DNA of 64,000 nucleotides from Lineus longissimus (Eukaryota > Nemertea > Pilidiophora > Heteronemertea > Lineidae), in contig NC_088310.1 in NCBI RefSeq assembly GCF_910592395.1, positions 12,595,501 through 12,659,500 of the forward strand. The letters run 5' to 3'. Positions 1 through 14,200 of the stretch are shown here, in pieces. The stretch's first letter is position 1. Each line of letters begins with the position of its first letter. The notes under the pieces were generated by a model. It was not told where the DNA came from, did not search any database, and saw only the letters and a program-made list of their open reading frames with translations. The position numbers were made by a program, and so were the translations under genes.

Positions 1-1560
1 TGCGAACAGACAAGATCTCGCCATCACGAGTCGGGGCAGTTGCGCAAGTCCATGGCTGTTTCCATTCGGCATTCCAGACCCGAGTTGACGAAAACATAGG
101 ATTTGAACGTAACCATCAGAGAGAAAAACAGACCACCAGAGGCTCCTGCTTGCCCCAAGTTCATCATAAAAATCATACTTATCCACCAGTGAAACAACCG
201 TTTGCGCAGAATATAAAGCCCCAAAAAGTGAAATTTGCAAAATAAACAGGGACCCGAGATCAATGGAGATGTGACTAGAGAGCAGGGATCAAGTGACCAC
301 CCTCGCCCGAGGAATCCCCGGCAAAGATTAGGATCTTGGCCTCAACTCTGGTTGGATATTGGCTGTTCACATTGCCAAATCGACCAGTGCCTAGATCCGG
401 ATCTTTGGAGTGGTTCGAATACGCCAAAAGATGTTTGGTATATAGGGGGGGGGGGATGATTACTTTCATGTGTTGCGTCAACTACTTCACTTTCTAACTA
501 ATCATCACGTGTACGGTACCATTTTTCCTACATTTCCCATACTAGTAATGGGTGATACATTCAGAACTATTGGATTTAAGAAGTCCTTGAGATGTTTGAT
601 GTCTTGTTTTGATGCAGGTCCTCGGTATGCTGCGATCACAGCAAGGCTATCAACTTCCCATGAACATGAAATACTACCAGGAGACCTCAGACTGATGGGT
701 TCCTTACCTTGCACTTTGCAAGTTTTCTATGTATAGATCTATCAAATACTAGAAGTATACACACAATTCAGACGGACAGTCCTCAGTTTGCCAGATGCCA
801 TCCTGTGCTAACACGTCCTCGGTATGGAGCAATCATGACATCACCATCAAAATCACCTTACTATGATCTGATTTATCTGAACACCACTTAGGATACTCCT
901 AACACTGAATATTTTCTTCGCTTGATTGGATGGTCCTCCAGATGTTTGATATTGTCTTTCTTTGATGACAGGTCCTCGGTATGCCAGATGCCCTCCTGTG
1001 CTAACAGGTCTATCAGTATGCTACAATCACAGCAATATCACAAGGCTGTTAACTTCCTATGAACATGAAAGTCTACAAGGAGACCTCAGACTCTGTTGGA
1101 TTTCCTTACCTTCAGGGATAACAGCTGACTTGAAGACGTCCTTACCCAGGCCTTCAGTAGCACACCTGCTCGCTTCACTAGAAGGTACTGAAAATGAATA
1201 AAATCAAGCATAAGTTTTCTATGTATAGATCTATCAACTACTAGAAGTTTACAGACAATTCAGACGGACAGTCCTCAGTTTGCCAGATGCCATCCTGTGC
1301 TAACAGGTCCTCGGTATGGAGCGATCATGACAGCACCATAAAAAATCACCTATGATCTTATGCATCAGAACACTACTCCTTCCAATGCAGAATGTTATTT
1401 CAGCTTGACAGACGTCTATTGCCACATCTAACAATGGGGTTACCAACCCAATTTTCTGCCCTCAATAAAGAAATCAAAAGGAAGACCTGGATCAATGAAG
1501 GCCTCTGCTTCATGCCAAGTTTTTTTTAAAATGAGAGATATTGGGTGTTACAGATGTAAA
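1..1560. repeat. Repeat-rich intergenic DNA with a local duplication
   Basis: No convincing gene is seen. A block of about 140 bp at 719-860 recurs at 1209-1350 with a few differences, sharing the stretch that begins CTATGTATAGATCTATCAA. Shorter pieces around 618 and 972 share the motif GGTCCTCGGTATG. A run of G lies near 446-456. The short ORFs in this stretch look like chance openings. Confidence 0.5.
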
Positions 1561-1899
1561 TTTTTTTAAGAAATTCAAATCTTATATTCATGTGTACACA
1601 AAAACAAAAGGGCCTACTTAGGAGGAGTATTGTTGTTGTGCACCCAAGTATAAAATACATCAAATTTATCAAAAACTAGATTTGTAGCACACGATTTTGT
1701 AGTATATAGATGGTTACCTGATCTACATTTCATAAAAATGTTTGGTGAAAATTGGCCCAGTAGATTTTGATATATGTAGATTCCCATTATTTCATTAGAA
1801 TCCACCCGCAATAGGAGGAGGCTACACTATTGTGATTGGCCTATAAATAACGTTGCAGATTGAGGATGGAAGTGACATCTGTCATCAATGTTAACTTAC

Positions 1900-2217
1900 C
1901 AGCACTCCCTGCACACATCCGATTGTGAAAATCTTCGAATACATGGTCCGACAGAACGATAAACGGGCGGCCACTTTCATAAGCTCCTCCTAGGAGATGC
2001 TTAGACCTTCTAAGGAGCTGTTCGCTGAAGTAATCACCGTCGTAAAGGTCAGCGTATTTGATGTGGTTCCTTGACCTCTCCATCATATCACCACCAGTCC
2101 AATAGGTCAAAAGTTTATGACCAGCATTTGACTGAATGGCATCTTTAGCGTAGGTTTCCAACTGTCCATTTCCTTGTATCTCATCTAGGTAAAGATCAAT
2201 CTGATCATGGAGTTGGC
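1900..2217 (-). CDS. Exon of unrecognised domain, probably C-terminal part of the SET-domain gene
   Basis: A 318 bp exon between a TTTTCAG acceptor and GTAAGTTA donor, phase 1 at both ends, fitting the upstream exon at 2994-3134. It encodes a folded-looking 105-residue segment with QLHDQIDLYLDEIQ, KLLTYWTGGD, ADLYDGDYFSEQLL and RPFIVLSDHVFEDFHNRM. I do not recognise the domain. The gene should continue at or beyond the left edge, because the exon ends with a donor rather than a stop. Confidence 0.55.
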
Positions 2218-5200
2218 CTGAAAATGAAATAAATACACTGTGGATGCATGTACACTCTAAAAGTCTGCTTTCATCATTGTGTGTACATTCTGTCCAGCTT
2301 GCACAATTCCATTGATGCTTTTGTTCAAATGACAATAAATGATTGATCCTTTCAGCCCTTACTGCATGTATGTAGGGTTGCTCTAAATCTGTATTGACAG
2401 TATTGCAGCGCAGAATCACGAAATTGGGTCCAATTTGCTGAAAGTTACAGTTCACAAGGGATTCAAAAGTGTATGAAATTTCAGAAATCACTGTAAATTC
2501 ACCAAATACAATGGCAAAATGTTGTTGGTTTATGAAGTTGCTCAGCAAAGGCTTTGAAATGCAATTCAATCACCAATCCTAACTTTAAAGAAACACCCTT
2601 CAAATATTGTTCACAGTGCTGACCATGGTCTGCCATAAAATCCCAAGTGCTGTATGATGTATTAGGCATGTTACATGGATCAATCTTCAATTCACGGATT
2701 TCAATGTCAATGTCAGGGAAAAGAGCTGAACCAATTCACTGAAAAGGCACAGGCAATAAACGTATTACAAGAAACCCTATGTATGTGTGTGAACAAAATG
2801 AACGGACATGAAATACTGCCTTACTTTGACAAAATCATACCATAACATACCATTCATCAAAATGACCGGGAGATCTGGGAAAACACAAATTCATCATAAA
2901 CTCGTTTTCTGCCATAATGCCAGTTTGAATACTTTGTTTTGTCAAAGTGGGGCAGAATAGTGTCGACTGTTCAACTGTTATAGTATCACCTACCGTCGGC
3001 CTCTTCTTGTTTTCTTTTACGAGTCCCTGGGCACTTGGTGGGTTTCCGCGTTGTCTGCCGCGTCGTCTTCGTCTGCCTCGTCGTCTTCGCCTGCTGCCGA
3101 GTTCCTCCATCAGCTCTGGAAGACTCTTCATTTGCTGAAAAGAAATGAGCTCTTAAAGGAACTGTTGAAAATGGACAGGAGCCTTTTACCGGAACAAAGA
3201 CTTCAGCGTTTTTAAGTTTTAAGTTTAAATTGACCAATGGCTTATTCATGCACACAATGAAAGACATACCTTTTCAATGAGGTTATTCCAGTACTAATAT
3301 CGATAGGCAGCACCATGAACAAAGTGACCCAGATTCTTTTCTAATTTGTACCTGTCTGCCATAAAATGGTCCATCTATTGATATGTGACGTTGATGTTGC
3401 GCCAGTTCTGCACAAAGCCCGTTTTGTTTTTGAAATGGCATACAAAAGTGTACACACTGTTTTCCTGCCAATGACGTTAACAGTGCGCAACATGATGTCA
3501 TAAAAATACCCATTATGGCATGGGGTCACATGGGGTCACATTGTTTCAGTTTGGCGGTCATTCTCCTAATTTTCATGAGATTTGACGTGTATGGTGATAC
3601 AAAACACAAACAACTCATTCTCATGTTAGATGACCTGTTTTTAGATTGGCTTCGGTTTGACACCACTAAAAGACACACGTCTTTTTCGAAATTCATTTGT
3701 AACAAATAACCCCCTCGGCCACATCAGCAGTCCCTTCCATTTAATGAATGAAACCCACAGCTCTGGGTCTATGAATTGTAAATGAACCCTTGAGGATGAA
3801 GCTATTGTCAGGGCTTTCGATTGCACTTTAAAGGGTATATGACCCCCTCCTAAAGTGTTCTCCGGCCCTTAAACTGCTCAAATCCCACCCCAAATGCCTT
3901 AATCAAGCACCTTAGTGAGAAGAACCAGTGATTTTATGACTTTTCTGTGAATGGTTTGCGACTTTAATGTGAAAAACCGCGAAAGCGGTTGCTTTAAATG
4001 TGTGCAAATTCAGTCATTCAGCAATTCGGTCATTCAGTTTTTTTAACTGAGTGACCAAGCATGCTGCAGTCAGTTTGAGGCTATAGGATTACTCAGTCAA
4101 AAGGCTCAGAGATAACAAGGTATGTTAATATTCAGGGACAAAAAGTACTATTATACTCGGTGAAAAACACCCCTTTGAATTTTCGATTGATCCTGGATGA
4201 GCTCATGCTTTACAGCTGCCTGCAAATGATCTACTAGCCCATATGCTTTATGGCTACCTACCATCTTGTTTCTTACGTTGCTTTCTAAGTTTACTTGGAG
4301 AAGGAAACTGAGGTTCAAGGTCAGAAGGCACGAAACCAGCTGGAAAAAAATGAATTAATGTAAAATAATTGTAGGAATGGTCTAAAGCATAACTGAAGGT
4401 TGTAGGACACACGAAAAGCGCTCTACCCTTCAAAATAACTTCAGTGTGGTTATCACAGCATACAGAGTGTATGCCAATGTAACCATTTTGCACCCGACCT
4501 CGCAATTTTGCATGTTCATCAACATGGCGTCCCAGCCTTGCCTCACAGATTTGTGAGATGTAGTCATCTGCATAACATTGTTTTATCTGCAACTGCCAAT
4601 ACCTGTACTTGATTCCACCTGTCTGACGTCTGCTAGTAAGTACCGGTATTAACAAGGTTCCACTAAATTAACTTGGGCTACATGGCGGACATTATATATG
4701 TCGGGCACAAAAGGGTTAAAGCCAGCAAATATTATGAAAGTATAGCAGTCGTACCATTATCATATTTCCTGATCTCTGGATGCTATGCAATGACTTCTTT
4801 CACCGTGTGTGTACAGCAGGGCCAGTTAGACCATAGAGATAACTTATATTATCAGTTTTAACATTTCCATGGTTAGACCATCCTAGAGTAGACTCTGGCG
4901 GGTACACTGATTGCACGCTGGCTGAATATAGAGATGTTATGCTCGCATGCCGGGACTGGGGATGTAAAGCCTGGCATTAAAAGAGGTTGATCCAAGTCAG
5001 TTCAGTGGCTTATGCATCCAGTGGGTAACAGCCACTACCCTCGTCACAATGGCAGCCGAAGGGATTGTCACTTAGGTGAGTATCTCCACTAATACTGCAG
5101 TTCACGACCCCTCATTTCTCAGACATGTAGTATAGACTGTACATCTTGTAATCAATGTGTCACTTTGCCAGTGCTAACGGTGTGAGAAATCTTACCCAAT

Positions 5201-8200
5201 CGACAACCTAATAAGACGTCATCAGACGAGGATAAAGCCATGACCCTTGTTTGATAGCCCACAGTGAATACTGAAACTGGTTAAAAAGCAAACAGAAACA
5301 TTGGCCTTTTCTTGAAAATGAAGACCATCTGCTCCCCAAACCTTTGGAGCTATGATCAATAAGTTCGGAGTACATGTACAGGCAGTAAGTTAGGCTAGAT
5401 GCTATCAGGTGCTATGCAATTATTTCATGATATTCCAATTCTGAGTCAAGCCAAACAGTAGCTAGCCAAAAAAATGTTCATGATCAGACAAATCATCTGA
5501 CCTTGGTGTGCACAAGACTTTTTTTAAAACATGTAAGGTAGCAGCACACAACATTAAAACTCTGGTTTCTTTGGCGCAAGAGTGAACGTAGTGCTATCTG
5601 GTTAGAGCACATGCTGTCTTGACATGGCATTCAGTACACCACTTTAACCCATCCTGGGCCTGCAGTGCTGAATCATGTGGCATCAAAATGCCAACTACTG
5701 ACTGGTCAATGCCTCGCCGCTGGCGTGCATTCTGGCCATTGTCTACAGCACACAACACTTTTTTACTGCCGCGTCAAATATGTTAGATTTCTTGTGGCAA
5801 GTCACGTTTTCAACGCGTGTTGTGGCAACAATGCTCAGGATTTTTGGTTGTAAGATGCTTTAAACGCTGCATATCATATAATTTGTATTGAGGGAATCAG
5901 AACATCAGCTGCGAATTTCTGATGTTGCCAACTATATCAAGATGACTGTTCAGACTCAGTACGGCACAGATGTTGCATCTCTGTCAAGTCATGCATTAAT
6001 TGAGACTGGCGTCAATAAGGAGGACTCACAATGTCATCAGTTCGTCTGTGCTTTCGTTATGATGCCATGTGGCGACAAAAGTTCCCAGTCATGATGACAT
6101 TAGATGCGATGCAAGTTTAACGTATGAAACAAAAATCATGCAGTTATAACTAGGTCTGATTTATTTCCTATTGAATTCCAGGCATTTGAACCTAGCAGAT
6201 TACAAAGATTGCCATCTGGCAGTCAAAATCAAATTTAGCACGATCATGCCAAAATCTTGCATTTCTAGTGAGCATGGCAATACTTGTTCAGAAAAGATAC
6301 ATGTACCGGTACCCTGGTACTATGTATGGTCACCATTTTTCAAAAAAAAGGCCAGCAAAAAAACAAAAGAAACACCTTAAACAGGTCTGAACTCATCTGA
6401 TGAAATAGAAACATGACTGACAGGGCTTTCCAACTTGCACAATTCTCATTTCTTTTCAAACATTCAACCATCGAATGCATGGCCATTGGATATATAGGAA
6501 GGGGAGGGGGTAAAGGGGTGCAAATCACAAAGAAAATGTGTTTTTTAAGCAACTTTTTGCCAAAAAAGCGGCAAAGTAGGGATTTTTGCCTGCCCCCTCC
6601 TGAAAGGTCAGGTTGCCCCTCCAATCATGGGGACTCTCAAGGGCTCTCAGAACTAAGAAAAGTGTCACATCTTTGACCCTTCGAGATTTAGCTTACTGTG
6701 GGACATGAGTTTTCTATCCTTGATTTGCCCATGCAGGAACAGCTTGGTTTCGGGTTTGAAAGCCCTGTTTTGCCACCATCAATCGTCAAACTGGGTAAAA
6801 CCGTACTACTAGGACTTTTTTTAATAAGCGCTGTATGTTAGGACAAGTTAAGCTCAAATTAACAAGAACAAAATTTGTGTTTGAAATGAATGGGACAGGA
6901 TACACGAGATGATCACGGGCCATGTGTGTGTTATTCGAGAAATCTTTGCAATTCAAATCAATCCATTTTCGATCAATTTTTATAGGCATGTTATAATCCT
7001 GGAATTAAAACCCAAAACGTTACCCAGTTTGACGAGTTCAGGTATAAGAACAGTAAAAAGAAGAGACCACAAAATACCAGAAGGCTGAGTAGACATTGTT
7101 TCCTTGGAGAATTCCTAGAGAGGCAATTTAAGAAAAGAAAAGAATGACCAACTACTTAAATGAGTTGTTATATTTCATTGTAGTACACAATCTGGGTTCA
7201 ACACCAATAGCCTATAATTCATGATTTTCAATGTTACTGGCTTTTGGAGAAGTACTGTAGAACAGGATAATTTCGCGGCGTTAAATTTTCGCGAATTGGG
7301 GAGAACAGTCAAATTCGCGGCCGGGTATTTCGCGAGTCAAGGTCCGTTTTTCCCCTCATTTTTTCAATGACAAATTTCCCTTTACCGGAGATGTTTAGAA
7401 CACCCAATCATCTAAATTTGTCTGGACTACAGCCCATTGCATACTACGCTCAATGGATTCCCAAACACTGGAGTCAATAATTTGAGAGTTTGGTGTCCCT
7501 CATCAAGTAATTAACTAAATAAAGACCCAAGAAGGCCAGTAATTAACCAAACAAGCTAAACGCCGAGCTGCTGGGATGACCATACAATGGCTTCTTATGG
7601 CCGAATTAAGTTTGACATAACTCTAAACATGAGCCATAGTTGAAAGATATAAAGTTGCCCAAGGAACAGAGCACACATTCGCGGCATGAAACATTTCCTG
7701 CACACGAAATTTTCCTGTACACGAAATTTTCCTGTTTTACAGTAGACTCTAAAATTATATTGTTCATTGTGTGTGGATGCTAGATCTCCGCCAGGACTTG
7801 TTTTTAAAAATTAAAAAAGACACACTGAAAATTTTAGGGAGAGTTGTCTTGGCCCATTCAAATAATGAATGAAAGCTGTGTTGCCGACTGAAAATTCTGT
7901 CATGTACAATGTACGTAGGTCCACTTTGTTTGCCCATGCCTGGCACATGGTGGAAGCCTGATGATGACCAAATATTCTGTGTTAACCAGCATTGATAAAA
8001 AAGTATTTAGCACCTACTTCATTTCAGTAAAATCAGTCGGTTCTTGCTACCGTTGATACCCTATACTGTATTCTCATGTTTGTATGGTACAATTAGACCT
8101 CCCAAGGCAGATCAGTGAATCAATCATAGGCCATGACTAGGCATGCCTTTTCAAAATAAACCAGGACTATACCAGTCTTTTCCTCTCTGATTGGTTCCTA

Positions 8201-11200
8201 ATCCTTTCCCATTCAGGCGAACTGTCAATCGATTTAATACTAAAAGGGTGACAGAGGGCCTTACCAGTTGATGGTTCAATACCTCATGAATACTGGAGAA
8301 TAATTGCCTAACTTAGAATTATCTATTGACCGCTCCACATTTGGGGCGTGTCTAATTGCACCATACAAACACGAGAATACAGTATATTGAGAAGGCTAGC
8401 AGTACATGTATTATACACAGCGAAGGCAGCAGTGACAGTTTCAATCAACTGCAATCGCCATGAAATTCAGCAATAGGTCAATGGGTCAATGCTATGCACT
8501 ATAGAAAGGACAATGAAGGAGGCTGGGTTGTAGCCAGCACTTATCTAGTGTACCGGGCAAGCAAGCTGGTAAATGGGAGAGCGAAACCTCTCCGAGCAAA
8601 AACCAAATATTTCTAGGAGAGGACATCCAGACCCCCTCCAAAACATTGGCTAGCGCATACAGTGCTAGTTTTCTCAGACTGCATGCTTGTCCTGGTACCC
8701 TGGACTGCTGAGCCTGGCTGTATCCCTGGGGGCGGGATCAAGGGGCTTGAGATGACCGCCCAAAAATGACTATTCCCATCCGGGTGTGTACATTATACCA
8801 ACCATTCAAGGAATTCAAAACCAAACAAATAGAGTAGAGGTTTTCTGGCAATCTCGACTTCAGTCAGGACTAGTCTATGAAAGCAGTCACACTCATCTCG
8901 ACTCCAGTCGAGATGTGAGCTGAAATGGTTAACAAGGATTATATGTGAGGACTGCTTGATGTATGCTTCAGGCTGAGTTCACATAGGTACTATTCACAGT
9001 ACTGGGCATTGGTTTAATTGGAAGGGCAAACAGTGCCGCAAATACCTTCGGTTGAGATGCAGCAGCTAGAATTCATGAGTTACCGGTGTAGACTTCCCTA
9101 TCACGATTCAAAAATATTTCATTGCTTAAGAGTAGACTAAGAAAGCATAGAAACAATAAGAGGTGTATTTACGATTTCATTCACATGCCCATAGCGTTCA
9201 GGAAATACTTTGCCAAATACCGGTTACTTCTATGTGAACCCAGCCTAAAGAAGCACTGGTTCTTTGTCTTACCTCGATCACTTTGAATGGGAGGTCCTTC
9301 TCCCGAATCCCATAGTTATATAAGATCTCCTCCCCTGCACCAATTTCTCTGAGCGTGAACAGGCAGAGATGTGGAATTTGGTCTATTGCCACAACCTTTA
9401 TTTTCGCATTCGGATATTTTGCGGAATGATTAACCAGCCGGCCAAGTTTTGGGATGTGTTCGTTGGTTGCCGGTTCCGGTGTTGCATCAATGCTAAAAAA
9501 GAAAAGAGTGCTGTAGCTCTCGTAACATCAGATATGCCAGGCTTCTGAAGGAAGTGGAAGTAGCAGAGCACATGCTCAATGATGCAATCACATCATTTTC
9601 ACTCTTGTTGATGATTTCTGAAACTTGAAAACACACTACAGCTGGCAAAATAGCATCTTGTCTTCGGCAAGGCCTCTGACCAGGACAACAGCTGCGGGGA
9701 CTGGCATCAGTGCAGCACACGTGAAAACTAGTTTTGTTCATGGTTTGTTTTTAGTTAACTTCAGCTAGTACCATAAATAAGTATCACATCGTAGCGCCCG
9801 TGACACGATTACGACACGATGACGATATGAACGTCGCACTGACGTCATGACGTCACGGGCGACGTCAAGCATGACGTGATGTATGGCATGACATAGAGAG
9901 CACGCATCAATTCGTATCACACTATACGCTACGAAGCTACTACGACACGATGAGGACACGAAACGATCTGATACTTACTTACGGTACTAGCTGTACAATT
10001 CCAATGCACTAAGCACATAAAGCATTTGAAGCAAAAACAAACAGGATTGGCAAGTCATTTCCTGCACAAAGAAAGATACCGGTACACAAAGAATTCTTGC
10101 AAATGAGCTACAGAACTTACCATCATGGCTGTGCTAGCTTTTTTTCTCGGGGGGGGGGGGGGGGGGGCATTTGGTCCTCTGGGGGAGGGCAAAAGACCGT
10201 ATTTTGCCAATTTTTCACAAAAAGTTGCAAGAAAAACACGTTTTTTGGGCTTGCCTGGCAAATGCCCCCCCCCCCCCCGTCTCTATGCCAGCTACGGTCA
10301 TGACCAATAGTTATATTATAACAAAATCTAACACACACACTGGCCAAATAAGTTCGCCCCATTGGGCTATACTGCCCTACCAAGGTAAACTGCAGTAAGT
10401 GCAATTTTGTCGAAATTGAGATATCATACTTTTCGCCTTCTATAATTCATGCTTGAAAGTGCAAAACTTCCAATCAGTCATTTTGAGCACCCTCTGGTGA
10501 GATATAAGGGCACTAAATTTGCAGTATCTGCAAAATCGGGGCTTCTACCAAGGTAAACTGCAGTATCTAACACATTCCCAAGCTAAACTGCAGGAACTGC
10601 ACATACAACCAATGGCAAAACCATTAGACAATAAAATAACTAATTGATGTTAGTGGTCTTTCAATAGTTTCATATCCCATGAAATTCTGTGATAAAAACA
10701 AGCACATAATCACTTGAACCCTTTAGGTGGTGTGAAAAAATATCAGAGTTTTGGTTGTCTTGGCCCTGAGAAGTCAAAACCTGACTAAAAATCGGGGGTT
10801 GTGTTAAAACTTTTCTTTCAAACAGAGGATTGCTTCTGCTCCATTCTGAGGACCTGTGTACAAGTCCTCACATTGTCTTGAATGTCTTGGGTCCTCACAT
10901 CGTTGGTGTTCAAAAAAGGTCATGTCCTCAAGATGGCTGGGGACCACACAGATGGGACACTTGACATTGCTTGACAGATGCCGCCCAAGACAGTACCCCT
11001 CCAACACATTTTGGGTTGAGGAGTGGAAAACTTGAGTATTGCATTTTCTTCTGGGACACCCTGTATGACCCATCACACGGGTTGTCATATCCTTGAAATG
11101 GCTGGGGACTAGAGAGAGGGACAGATGCCACCCATTACAATAATACCCCTCTGACCCAATTTGGGTCGTGGGGCAAAAAACCCTGGAGTGTTTTTTTTTC

Positions 11201-14200
11201 TTTCTGTAACACCCAGTATATTATACTTTAGTCTTAGCCTATTTCAGCAGAGGCTTCTTCAGTCGTTCATTGTATACATTGACTGTTGAATATGAATAGG
11301 GATCATTGCAAACTTGGGAGAAAAGTACATGTTCTATCAATATTATCTCGTTAGTCATATCAAGCAACATTCTAGGCAGGGGCACAAGTCATGAAGTGGC
11401 AGTGACCTGTAGTTTCATTCTGGGGACATGTGTCCACTCCAAAGTCCTCAGATTGTCTTGTTTCCACAGATAGTAAGTTCAAGGTCAAGTCATCGAAATG
11501 GCTGGGGGATGGAGAGCAAAAAAGCATTTAGACAGCAAGGCTCGAAATAAGTGGATTCGCATTGCAGTTTGCTACACAAATTTCAGGAATTGCTCCTCAA
11601 AGACGTCACATGAATAGCATTTTTTGTGCACAGTTCATTCATAAAAGCAATGAAATCAATAGATTTGGTACAAGAAACTTCCTCCCGGATGAAATTGCAC
11701 CTCAAATGAAAAAAATCTTTTTCGAGCCTTGCAGACAACATGTGCTTGCCTAAGCCATAATAATTGTCATACACAGGGCGAAACATCGTAAATCCGCCGG
11801 CGTTATTAATATAAATCCGTCGAGAAATTTGCGGGACAATCATAAATCCGCTAGCGGATTTATAAATATCCACAACCAAGTGGAGGTGCTAATTACTCCC
11901 ATAGGCCCACTGAACCATGCCTTTATCCAGGAAGTGCGTTGGGCGTTACGGTATGTAGGCCTACTTATCCTGATTGACTGGTGACATAGGAAAGGGTTAC
12001 ATTATGTAGGCCTAGTACTAATCTTTTGCTTCTATCTTTTTTTGTTTAGTTTCAATCATACATTACTTTAAATTACAATAAATTACTGGAAGGGGTTTAG
12101 AGTATACCTTTTCATCTTGATGGACCGATGGCATAGGAAGAGGGTTACAGTACGTAGGCCTACTTATCCTGATTGACTGGTGACATAGGAAGGGGTTGCA
12201 GTATGAAGGCCTACTCATCTTCATGGACAGATGGCATAGGAAGAGGATTACAGTACGTATGCCTACTTATCCTGATTGACAGGTGACATAGGAAGGGGTT
12301 GCATTATGAAGGCCTACTCATCTTGATGGACAGATGGCATAGGAAGAGGGTTACAGTACGTATGCCTACTTATCCTGATTGACTGGTGACATAGGAAGGG
12401 GTTGCAGTATGAAGGCCTACTCATCTTGATGGACAGATGGCATAGGAAGAGGATTACAGTACGTAGGCCTACTTATCCTGATTGACTTGTGACATAGGAA
12501 GGGATTACATTATGTAGGCCTAGTACTAATCTGTTGCTTCTATCTTTTGGTGTAGTTTCAATCATATTACTTGATGAACTGGTGGCAAAACGAGGGAGTT
12601 ACAACATGTAGGCCTACTCATCTTGATGGAGTGATGGTACAGGACGAGGGTTTATGTAGGCCTACTCATCTAGTTTAACTGGTGGCAAAGGAAGGGGTAC
12701 AGCATGGAGACCTAGTATTAATCTATTGCTTCGATCTTTTTGGTTTAGTTTCAATCTTACATTACTTTAAATTACAATACATTGTGTACATTTCTGGAAG
12801 GGGGTTACAGTATGTAGGCCTTATCATCATGATGGACAGATGGCATAGGAAGAGGGCTATAGTACGTAGGCCTACTTATCCTGATTAACTGGTGACATGG
12901 GAAGGCGTTGCAGTATGAAGGCCTACTCAAACTAATGGACTGATGGCATAGGAACGGGGCACAGCAGGGAGACCTAGTACTAATCTATTGCTTCTATCTT
13001 TTTGGTTCAGTTTCAATCGTACATTACTCTGAATTACTGGAAGGGGGTTACAGTATGTAGACCTACTCATCTTGATGGACTGATGGCATTGGAAGGGAGT
13101 TACAGTATGTAGGCCTAATGATCACACTATTTGCTTGAGTAATTCATTTATAGAGACACATATATTGATTGACTAATTATGAGCAATGATTTTGTTCAAA
13201 AGTTGTGTTGTACATAAGCTGACGGGTTACTACATGACTAATTATTAGTTTACCATTCAAACAGAATCTGTACACATATCCGTGTATACAATTATGTTGT
13301 ACATAGGCCTAAAGTTTAATAGTTGATGATTCAATGAGAATCTTCAATACACCTATGAGAGTATTTATCAAGTATACACTCACTGTTATTCGGCAAATGG
13401 ATAACTTTGACTATCTTCAAAATATTTTAGCCACACATGTTGAGTAAAGTTAGGATGATTGAAGTTTACTTTTTTCACCATGTTCGGTTACTGGAGTTCT
13501 GTCTAACATTAATATATTAATCATCATTCTTGGGGCAATGATTTGTTTGGGGTTTGAAATTACATGCATCTATTTCCAGGATATCTTTTTGCAGAATACG
13601 ATGAGAAATCAGAAATTCAAAATGATGGAATTAAATTATGGAAATACAGAATTTTCATTACCTGGTTCTAGGCGTAAAAATAAACTTTGTTTTGTCTATC
13701 ACGTAAGTCGTGAATCATCAGCTCCTGGAATCATAGTAGCGCGTACAGGCCCTGAGAAAATAAGTCTTCGTTTGCCACATTGATTCATTTTATGTAAAAG
13801 GTTCGTGATAAAACATTTTGAAATAGAAGTCACCGTCGCAAATGCGCTGAATGCAGGTCAACAATATTGTAATGCTGATTTATATGGGTCATGTGCTGTT
13901 GTATAAATTGCATATACATGTACTGTAGATTCTCCGTCATATTTAAGACCAGAGGTAAATATTCAAGTCCAGTCCCTTTGACAATAGTGGGAGGAGGTTT
14001 GATTCAATAGACGTAATTAATAGCAAGTCAAGTGGCCATGGGGAAGGCAGGTCCTAAAGGTATTGGTCGTATTGGTGCTTGGGGGATATAGGCATGCTTA
14101 CATTTTGAGGACTGGTCTAAAATCTGAGGATCTAGAGTATTTGGGTCCTGGTGCGACAGCCGGCGTGTCACAGACCATGATTCCTTGGGCTACCAGAACT

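Larger units (their letters stand above)
4340..9272. other. Intronic or intergenic stretch without a recognised exon
   Basis: About 4.9 kb between exons assigned to the SET-domain gene. No exon with coding signature was recognised, although the phase mismatch between the flanking exons implies at least one. It holds two mariner-like MITEs (7255-7742 and 8064-8384) and a G/C-run repeat near 6495-6615. Confidence 0.4.

Noticed and set aside
5588-5655. tRNA-like string (TATCTGGTTAGAGCAC)
   Set aside because: Resembles an A box, but no B box, no acceptor stem pairing and no cloverleaf could be drawn.
10055-10404. Overlapping Pro/Gly-rich ORFs on both strands
   Set aside because: Created by long G and C runs of an interspersed repeat.
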